Assembly: GCA_020112395.1 (NCBI GenBank)
Contig: JACCEK010000002.1
Span: 62,001-126,000 of the forward strand
Direction of reading: 5' to 3'
DNA from: Aerococcaceae bacterium DSM 111021
GTDB taxonomy: Bacteria > Bacillota > Bacilli > Lactobacillales > Aerococcaceae
DNA length: 64,000 nt
In this document: one piece after another, positions 52,787-64,000 of the stretch
Position numbering within the stretch: position 1 is the stretch's first letter
How the letters are laid out: each line of letters begins with the position of its first letter
The notes under the pieces: generated by a model
Told to the model about the DNA's origin: nothing
Databases searched by the model: none
What the model saw: only the letters and a program-made list of their open reading frames with translations
Translations under genes and position numbers: made by a program

Positions 52787-52852
52787 TCAATTACAGGTGA
52801 ATATGACGTAAAATTCATAATATTTAATGAAGATAGTTCAGAGTATGTGCAA

Positions 52853-53100
52853 ACTTGAGAAGAATGGAACAGCGGTTCTTCTAGAGTTGGACGTACTTGA
52901 GAAGAATGGAACAGCGGTTCTTCTAGAGTTGGACGAACTTGAGAAGAATGGATCAGCGGTTCTTCTAGAGTTGGACGAACTTGAGAAGAATGGATCAGCG
53001 GTTCTTCTAGAGTTGGACGAACTTGAGAAGAATGGATCAGTGGTTCTTCTAGAGTTGGACGAACTTGAGAAGAATGGATCAGTGGTTCTTCTAGAGTTGC
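52853..53100. repeat. Tandem array D: six 42-bp units
   Basis: ACTTGAG starts at 52853, 52895, 52937, 52979, 53021 and 53063, an exact 42-bp period. Each unit has AGAAGAA...TTCTTCT, a hairpin with GAAC/GTTC inside, then AGAGTTGGACG. Because 42 is a multiple of three, both strands stay open and give 14-residue repeat frames (LEKNGSAVLLELDE; reverse EEPLIHSSQVRPTL) without ribosome-binding sites. Confidence 0.92.
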
Positions 53101-53130
53101 AAGTAATATTGAAAACTCAAACATAATCCT

Positions 53131-53169
53131 AACAAAAAAAGCTACCCACTTTTATAAGTAGATAGCTTT
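53131..53169 (-). terminator. Terminator after the first GH1 gene
   Basis: Fourteen-bp stem (53156-53169 with 53138-53151, two G-U) with four-base loop and a T run on the minus strand, eight bases after the stop. Confidence 0.8.
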
Positions 53170-53176
53170 TAATTGC

Positions 53177-55446
<2,270 letters not shown>

Positions 55447-55456
55447 ATAATTCTCC

Positions 55457-56035
55457 TTATTGTCCGGGATTGATACTCTCGACCAGATCAAATTTCCCAT
55501 CTTCATAGTCATACACTAAGATACAGCAATTTGAGAAGCTCGGACGAATGTCTTCTGCTTTGCGCCATTTTAAATAAAAAGCATACAAAGCACCTCCATG
55601 ACTCACTGCCAGGACATTCCCGCCTTGATGATGTTCCATCAACTCCGTTAATGTTTCCGACATGCGCTTCTCAACTTCAGTCACTGATTCACCACCATAT
55701 GTCTTGAAGTAATCCCCATAACTTTCTTGCCCTTCTTGAGCGGGTGGATTCAAGTATTCTGGAGACCCTTCATAGATACCAAAGTTCCATTCTTTTAAAC
55801 CTTTCAGACGCGTATAAGCCTCATCTGGCTTCACAATTTCTAATGTATCAGACGCACGCTCTTGTGTTGATGAATAAAGACCCGAAAAGGAAAGTGACTC
55901 ACTCTCGAAATACTTTTTAGCCTCTTCGGCTTGTGATTTACCTAAGTCTGTTAGTGGTGAATCGCAGGCTCCTTGAATTCGTTTTAACTCATTGAATAAA
56001 GTTTGACCATGCCGCATTAAATATAATCGTGACAT
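55457..56035 (-). CDS. Histidine phosphatase family protein
   Basis: This 192-residue phosphatase carries the RHG motif LYLMRHGQTLFNE (His at about 8), SPLTDLGKSQAEEAK, the second active-site region with Glu in KEWNFGIYEG, and VSHGGALYAF with the second His. This is the phosphoglycerate-mutase-like branch used for many small phosphates. It is followed by the Cof-type gene 11 bp away, so the two phosphatases are co-expressed. Substrate unknown. Confidence 0.87.
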   Translation of the reverse strand: MSRLYLMRHGQTLFNELKRIQGACDSPLTDLGKSQAEEAKKYFESESLSFSGLYSSTQERASDTLEIVKPDEAYTRLKGLKEWNFGIYEGSPEYLNPPAQEGQESYGDYFKTYGGESVTEVEKRMSETLTELMEHHQGGNVLAVSHGGALYAFYLKWRKAEDIRPSFSNCCILVYDYEDGKFDLVESINPGQ

Positions 56036-56066
56036 ATCCTCTCCCCTTTACAAAAATCGATCTAAA

Positions 56067-57557
<1,491 letters not shown>

Positions 57558-57598
57558 TTAGTCGTCACTCTCTAGTATTTGCCTATTATTGAAATGCC

Positions 57599-57638
57599 TT
57601 ACACATCCACTCACAGATAAATGAGTGGTTTTGTGTAA
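57599..57638 (-). other. Two-stem hairpin between bglF and GH1 genes
   Basis: TTACACA/TGTGTAA (57599-57605 with 57632-57638) encloses CCACTC/GAGTGG (57607-57612 with 57623-57628). No T run, so it may be a processing or stability element after bglF rather than a full terminator. Confidence 0.45.
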
Positions 57639-57664
57639 GACTGACACATTAAAGTGAATTTAAA

Positions 57665-59671
<2,007 letters not shown>

Positions 59672-59738
59672 TTACCTGTATATTATTTAGTTTTATTTTT
59701 TTGATGTTCCTCCTTTTCATCGAATTTGATCAAAAGAA

Positions 59739-59843
59739 AAAACCTAAATAGATAATACGAATTAGACAACACTCAGCCCGTAAAATGGGGGTGTGCATTC
59801 ATACTATCTATTTAGGTTTTGCCTGCTTGATCAGTAACAATCC
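59739..59843 (-). promoter_or_regulatory. RNA antiterminator (RAT) and terminator before bglF
   Basis: On the minus strand GGATTGTTACTG...GCAGGCAAAACC (59815-59843) is a classic RAT. It overlaps the start of a 16-bp terminator stem (59805-59820 with 59739-59754) followed by a T-rich tail. LicT binding would stop termination. Confidence 0.9.
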
Positions 59844-59857
59844 TAAAGTAGATTGAA

Positions 59858-60685
59858 TTATTTAGTTGTTAATTTTTGAATATGAATCGTTAAGTACACT
59901 TGTTCTTCTCGACCCACTGGGAAATCATACGTCGATTCGATGTACTGTTTGATTTTTTCAGAACATTTAAATGATTCAGGGTAAGTATCTCTAACTTGTT
60001 CGAATAAGAATGAATCATTCGATCCTTGTTGTAAATTAGAATTAACCCTTTGAGCAAAATATTGAAGGTGGGTGACAAAGCGTTGATACGCAAAGGAATC
60101 TTCATCAAAGTCATAGCCGAAATGCAAACGAACGATATTTAAAACACCTTGTACAATTTTTAGCACACGCATCGTTTGTTCCATCCTATGCCCTTCTTTT
60201 TGAGCATTAATTAGATGCAAAGCGATTGCTGATGCTTCAGTATCAACTAGACGAACACCTGTCCGTTCTTCAATAATATCTAGTGCTTGAACGCCAATTT
60301 GATATTCTGCTTTATAAAGTCGTCTAACTTCCCAAGCTAATGGATTTGTTAGCGGCATATTATCTTTCTGCCTTTCAATTGCATAGTGCAAGTGATCGCC
60401 TAAAGTAATATAGACATGACTTTCGAAGTTTTGTTGCAACTTCTCTTCAGCTAGTTTCACAATTGAAAAGACGGTATCAATTTCTTCCGTTGATAATTCT
60501 TTATAGATATCCGCAAACATAGAGTCATCATCTTTTAGTATAAATGTTTTTTGAATCTTTTCTTCATCAATGGTATCACCGACTTTACCTTGAAAAGCAA
60601 TGCCTCGTCCCATGACGATTAATTCATCTTTGTTCTTATTACTTGTTTGAACAACATTATTATTTAGAATTTTTTGTATCCGCAT
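59858..60685 (-). CDS. licT: BglG/LicT-family transcription antiterminator
   Basis: This 275-residue regulator starts at the ATG at 60685 (MRIQKILNNNVVQTSNK), matching the family; the longer frame to 60733 runs back into the leader's terminator. An RNA-binding CAT domain (1-55) is followed by two PRD domains with the phosphorylatable His segments LGDHLHYAIE, ALHLINAQKEG, THLQYFAQ and IHIQKL. In the family, PTS phosphorylation of these His switches the protein between inactive and RNA-binding forms. It controls its own leader and that of bglF, both of which carry RAT sites here. Confidence 0.92.
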   Translation of the reverse strand: MRIQKILNNNVVQTSNKNKDELIVMGRGIAFQGKVGDTIDEEKIQKTFILKDDDSMFADIYKELSTEEIDTVFSIVKLAEEKLQQNFESHVYITLGDHLHYAIERQKDNMPLTNPLAWEVRRLYKAEYQIGVQALDIIEERTGVRLVDTEASAIALHLINAQKEGHRMEQTMRVLKIVQGVLNIVRLHFGYDFDEDSFAYQRFVTHLQYFAQRVNSNLQQGSNDSFLFEQVRDTYPESFKCSEKIKQYIESTYDFPVGREEQVYLTIHIQKLTTK

Positions 60686-60714
60686 AAGTTCATAAGCAAT
60701 CCTTTCCAAAAATA

Positions 60715-60809
60715 AAAACCTAAACATATGCAAATAAAAGAGGTGTCTAACCCAGCTTTTCTTTAACTCGCATACATTTAGGTTTTGCCTGCATAACCAG
60801 TAACAATCC
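60715..60809 (-). promoter_or_regulatory. RAT and terminator before licT
   Basis: A second RAT (60781-60809; GGATTGTTACTG...GCAGGCAAAACC) overlaps a long terminator stem (60770-60786 with 60715-60731), T-rich on the minus strand. licT is thus autoregulated by antitermination. Confidence 0.9.
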
Positions 60810-60819
60810 TTATAAAGCT

Positions 60820-60856
60820 ATTATACCCACATTGAAAATAATTGCAAGCGTTTTAA
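60820..60856 (-). promoter_or_regulatory. licT-bglF operon promoter with cre-like site
   Basis: Minus strand TTGCAA (60842-60847), 16 bp, TATAAT (60820-60825). A cre-like TGCAAGCGTTTTAA (60843-60856, 12 of 14) overlaps the -35. Together with the RATs this gives both carbon-catabolite and substrate control. 60857-60980 shows only a small CGCCA/TGGCG hairpin and no gene. Confidence 0.7.
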
Positions 60857-60989
60857 TAAATTGGAAAGAATTTATAACTGAGCATTCGATTTAAATATTA
60901 AAATATGCTTCATTCCTTCGCCATTCTGGCGTGAGTTCTGCCAACTCGCGATATATCGATACCCCAGTTCACTTTACCCAACAAAAAAA

Positions 60990-61024
60990 CACCTCAACTG
61001 GCTAGTTAAGCCCAAGTTGAGGTG
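60990..61024 (-). terminator. Terminator after the 54-residue gene
   Basis: Ten-bp CACCTCAACT/AGTTGAGGTG stem with inner GGCT/AGCC, then seven T on the minus strand. Confidence 0.85.
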
Positions 61025-61058
61025 AAGTGTAAAAATTTAATAGATCGAATTGTTTTGC

Positions 61059-61223
61059 TTAGTTATTTTTTGATTTTTTGCTATCTTTCTTTAATAAGTA
61101 CCAACCAGAACAAATGAATGTTATCCCTGTAATAATTGTTGGTATGTTATTGTCAACGGTTGTGCTTAAGCAAATTAAAGCGAACCCGATAGCGACAATC
61201 GCCGTTTTCCATTTTGCGTTCAT
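61059..61223 (-). CDS. Small two-span membrane protein, 54 residues
   Basis: The ATG at 61223 lies one base after the stop of the CelB-type EIIC gene, and the frame runs 54 codons to a TAA at 61059-61061. The product (MNAKWKTAIVAIGFALICL start, TIITGITFICSGWYLL second span, KKDSKKSKNN basic tail) has two hydrophobic stretches and a Lys-rich cytosolic end. A true terminator follows, so it is the last gene of the operon. There is no strong ribosome-binding site, suggesting translational coupling to the EIIC gene. It is too short to be a normal PTS subunit; a PTS-associated accessory protein is possible. Family not recognised. Confidence 0.65.
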   Translation of the reverse strand: MNAKWKTAIVAIGFALICLSTTVDNNIPTIITGITFICSGWYLLKKDSKKSKNN

Positions 61224-61224
61224 G

Positions 61225-62628
61225 TTATTCAGCTACTTCAAAGTCGCCAGCATCCTCAACTTTTACCTTATTCGCAGCAAGTACGAATGGTACATAGATT
61301 AAGAATGAAATAAACATATTGAATAAGGCTAAAATTCCAGCTGCAAAACTACCACCTGTTGCTAGGAAAGCATAGATTCCTGGAGGTGTGATCCATGGAA
61401 CAGCTAAGAACACTGGTGGTACTAAGCCCCATGAAGTTGCTAAGTATGCAATTGTTACTAAGATTGGTGGTGTAATCAACCAAGGAATAGCGAATTGTGG
61501 GTTTAATACAATTGGCATACCAAAGATTACGGGTTCATTAATATTGAACACCCCCATCGGTGCCGATAATTTAGCGATTGTTCTGTGCTCTTCACGTTTA
61601 GATAACCAAAGAATCGCAATGATTAATCCTAAAGTCGCTCCAGAACCACCCATTTGTGCATAAGCATCGAATGATCCACGTGTCCATTCCCATGGTAATT
61701 GAGCGATATCACGTGTTGCTTCATATACAACTGTATTTTCATTTAAGGCTGCACCGTATACCCCATCCATAATTGGAGCCAATACATTGTGTCCGTGTAA
61801 ACCAAAGAACCATAGTAATTGAACTAAGAATGTAAGTAAGATAACGCTTCCGATACCTTGTGATAATCCCATTAATGGTAATTGGATATATTGTGAGATT
61901 AAATCGTTTAGTGATAGGCCTGTTAATTGTAATGCGATAAAACCAATAATTGCTGAAACATAGATAGCTACAGTACCTGGTATGATAGCAGCGAATGCTT
62001 TACTTACAGCAGGCGGAACTGAATCAGGCAACTTGATTGTAATTTTTTTTCTCATTAAGTATGAGTAAATCATGGTCGAAACCATCCCGATAATCAAAGC
62101 ACTGAATAAACCAGTTGCGCCAAGATAACCTAATGAAAGCCCAGAACCACTCGTTGCAAGCGAGGATACTCCATCAGCCTCTGTAATGTTAAAGCCTGAT
62201 TGAATTAACGCTTGAATGATTGTATTGTCAACACCAGTTAATTCTGTTGTAATATTTAATGATTGAGGAATCACAACGATAAAACTAGCAAATGAGATTA
62301 ATCCACCTGCAAGTGAATTGACTCCGTAACTTTCAGATAAATTTGACCCCAGTGAAAAAGCAAAGAACATTGCCATGACACCGATTGTCCCAGCATTTAC
62401 GTAACCATTGATTTCTACAATAGGTGCCACGGCAGCCGCGAAACTGTCCCAACCTAAACTTGTTGGTAAGTCTCGTAAGAATACGTTCAGTAATACAGCA
62501 ATTGATCCTGCCATCGTAATTGGCATTGCTGCGATGAATGAGTCACGGATTGCTACCAAGTGACGTTGAGATCCGATTCTACCTGAGATTTCCATAAATT
62601 TGTCTGTAAAATTATCTTTAAACGACAT
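61225..62628 (-). CDS. celB: Cellobiose/lichenan PTS EIIC, CelB type
   Basis: This 467-residue membrane protein has about ten spans. Motifs are DFIEISGRI-type start (KFMEISGRIGSQRHLVAIRDSF), LWFFGLHGHNVLAPI with the sugar-contact His, and NINEPVIFGMPIVLNPQFAIPW, the lactose/cellobiose family signature. The cytosolic EIIA and EIIB partners are not in this window. It follows the truncated GH1 gene by a single base, so both are translated together, and it is followed by the 54-residue gene. Confidence 0.92.
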   Translation of the reverse strand: MSFKDNFTDKFMEISGRIGSQRHLVAIRDSFIAAMPITMAGSIAVLLNVFLRDLPTSLGWDSFAAAVAPIVEINGYVNAGTIGVMAMFFAFSLGSNLSESYGVNSLAGGLISFASFIVVIPQSLNITTELTGVDNTIIQALIQSGFNITEADGVSSLATSGSGLSLGYLGATGLFSALIIGMVSTMIYSYLMRKKITIKLPDSVPPAVSKAFAAIIPGTVAIYVSAIIGFIALQLTGLSLNDLISQYIQLPLMGLSQGIGSVILLTFLVQLLWFFGLHGHNVLAPIMDGVYGAALNENTVVYEATRDIAQLPWEWTRGSFDAYAQMGGSGATLGLIIAILWLSKREEHRTIAKLSAPMGVFNINEPVIFGMPIVLNPQFAIPWLITPPILVTIAYLATSWGLVPPVFLAVPWITPPGIYAFLATGGSFAAGILALFNMFISFLIYVPFVLAANKVKVEDAGDFEVAE

Positions 62629-62629
62629 A

Positions 62630-64000
62630 TTAATTTACCTCCTTATTATATTCTTCTATTAAATTTTTATACCAATAGTAACTATCTTTTTTGTAACGCG
62701 TTAACTTAGCTGTCTCGTCATCTTCTTCACGGTCAACATAGACGAAACCGTAACGTTTTTGATAACCATTCAACCATGACAATAAGTCAGTGTAAGACCA
62801 AGTGCAATAGCCAATCACTTCTGAACCTTCTGCAATAGCTTCACCAATCGCATCCACGTGATCACTAATATATTTAATACGGTAGTCATCATGGATTTCT
62901 TTGTCTTTCGTTAATTTGTCATACTCTCCTAGGCCATTTTCAGTAATCATAATTGGAATATCGTATCGGTTTGTAATACGTTTAATACCTAGCTTTAATC
63001 CTTGAGGATCAATTTCCCAATCCCAATTCGTGCGCTCTACGTGTGGATTTTGAACACGTTTGAATAAACCAGGCATTCCTGATTCTTCTGAGGAACCTTT
63101 CTCACCTGTGGTATTCATCTTACCTACGGATACACCATCTTTTGGGTTGTATGCGACTGTATTTGTTTGGTAGTAGTTGATTCCTAAGAAATCAGGACGT
63201 GCATTCGCTAATATCTCGTCATCGCCTTCTTGAATATCGATTGTGACATCCATTCCTTCAAGCGCTTTCAATACCGTTCTTGGGTATTTTCCATTGATAT
63301 ACATATCCATCCACCACGAACTGTTGAATGCTTCATAGTTTTCAGTCGCAATCATATTCTCTGGTTTTGAATCGATTGAGTAAGCTGGGTTGTAAGCGAA
63401 ACTTGGGCCAATTTGTCCCGGTATGTTCATCTCACGGAATTTCTTAATCGTTAAGGCATTCGCTAAGTTTGCAATATGGTTTGCGTTATACATACGATCA
63501 TAGCTGTGAACTTTAGGTGGGTGCACTTCTTGTACGTAACCTAATGTCATAAAGATGTTTTGCTCGTTTAATGTGACCCAATAGTTTACACGGTCTCCGT
63601 ATGCTTCGAATAGAACCGCTGCATAATTAACGAAATCGTCAACGATTTGACGTGATTCCCATCCACCATACTCATCTTGTAAAATTTGTGGTAAATCCCA
63701 GTGATAGATTGTAACAACTGGCTCGATATCATGAGCGATTAACTCATCAATTAAGTCCGAGTAGAATTGAATCCCAGCTTGGTTCACTTCACCGCGTCCG
63801 TTAGGTAAAATACGTGTCCAAGCTATTGAGAAGCGGTAAGCTTTCAATCCTTGTTCAGCCATTAAAGCAACGTCTTCTTTATAACGATGATAGTGATCTA
63901 CGGCTAAGTTTCCGTTGGTTCCTTTAAATGTCGTTTCTGGAATACGAACATAACGGTCCCAAATTGATTCACTCTTACCATCTTTGTCCCAGGCACCTTC
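62630..64000 (-). CDS. 6-phospho-beta-glucosidase, GH1 family, 5' end outside window
   Basis: The frame is open from base 64000 on the minus strand to the stop at 62630, giving 456 residues; the true start lies beyond the window. The catalytic segments are WVTLNEQN (acid/base) and IMITENGLGEYD (nucleophile), with the phosphate-binding KRYGFVYVDREEDDET near the end. This enzyme is a different GH1 subgroup from the other two (NEQN rather than NEIN), and pairs directly with the CelB-type EIIC, so it probably cleaves phospho-cellobiose or phospho-gentiobiose delivered by it. Confidence 0.92.
   Translation of the reverse strand, partial: EGAWDKDGKSESIWDRYVRIPETTFKGTNGNLAVDHYHRYKEDVALMAEQGLKAYRFSIAWTRILPNGRGEVNQAGIQFYSDLIDELIAHDIEPVVTIYHWDLPQILQDEYGGWESRQIVDDFVNYAAVLFEAYGDRVNYWVTLNEQNIFMTLGYVQEVHPPKVHSYDRMYNANHIANLANALTIKKFREMNIPGQIGPSFAYNPAYSIDSKPENMIATENYEAFNSSWWMDMYINGKYPRTVLKALEGMDVTIDIQEGDDEILANARPDFLGINYYQTNTVAYNPKDGVSVGKMNTTGEKGSSEESGMPGLFKRVQNPHVERTNWDWEIDPQGLKLGIKRITNRYDIPIMITENGLGEYDKLTKDKEIHDDYRIKYISDHVDAIGEAIAEGSEVIGYCTWSYTDLLSWLNGYQKRYGFVYVDREEDDETAKLTRYKKDSYYWYKNLIEEYNKEVN

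Noticed and set aside
37462-53100. Possible CRISPR arrays (regular repeats of about 41 bp)
   Set aside because: Units follow one another with no unique spacers, units differ by point changes, and no cas genes are present.
52783-53126. Opposite-strand repeat proteins in array D
   Set aside because: Both strands are open as a by-product of the 42-bp period; neither has a start signal. Kept as a low-interest finding only.

Overview
The window is low-GC Firmicutes DNA, most likely from a Lactobacillales member close to Aerococcaceae or Carnobacteriaceae. This is inferred from gene content (arginine deiminase, ECF niacin transporter with NiaR, mannose-type PTS with a ManO-like DUF956 protein, LicT/BglG antitermination, strong AGGAGG ribosome-binding sites, catabolite-response elements). 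The species cannot be named from sequence alone. I saw no rRNA, tRNA, insertion sequence, prophage block or CRISPR array.

Layout. 1-5341: a cut-off DIP1984-like gene, a DsrE-like protein, then a sugar cluster of a GH4 6-phospho-beta-glucosidase, an RpiR regulator, fructokinase and mannose-6-phosphate isomerase. 5658-11771: a YhdH/YhfP-type reductase, a CHAD protein, pgsA, an unlisted 58-residue gene, a three-gene ABC-2 exporter and a YkvA protein. 11773-15410: a lone SNF2 ATPase and a broken, chimeric aldo/keto reductase, bounded by near-identical 21-bp direct repeats. 15436-18497: cadD, arcA, azlCD. 18895-21970: an M20 peptidase and an OppA-like binding protein behind a riboswitch-like leader. 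21990-34643: a complete set of beta-oxidation-type enzymes (hbd, CoA-transferase, fadE, fadA, fadN, acyl-CoA ligase, GntP permease) with its own PucR/GAF regulator. 34814-46570: small and stress-type genes, a NERD protein, rplM-rpsI, niaR, two tandem unknown paralogues, niaX, a LysM protein, a probable pseudo-amidase, a ComK-like factor and galU. 46713-64000: a nucleotide-sugar dehydrogenase, a YsnF-like stress protein, the mannose PTS, and a large beta-glucoside island with three GH1 enzymes, a BglF-type PTS, LicT and a CelB-type EIIC.

How it works together. Both ends of the window serve PTS uptake and phosphoglycoside cleavage, under CcpA-type cre sites and LicT antitermination. The centre is an acyl-CoA degradation operon, unusual for this order, with a cre site and a putative shared PucR operator.

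The main unexplained signals are: a three-way-junction leader with a competing antiterminator/terminator at 21722-21918; four sequence-unrelated intergenic tandem arrays that all have a 41 or 42-bp period; a ComK-like gene preceded by an 11-bp phased direct repeat; and several enzymes that keep the fold but have lost key residues.
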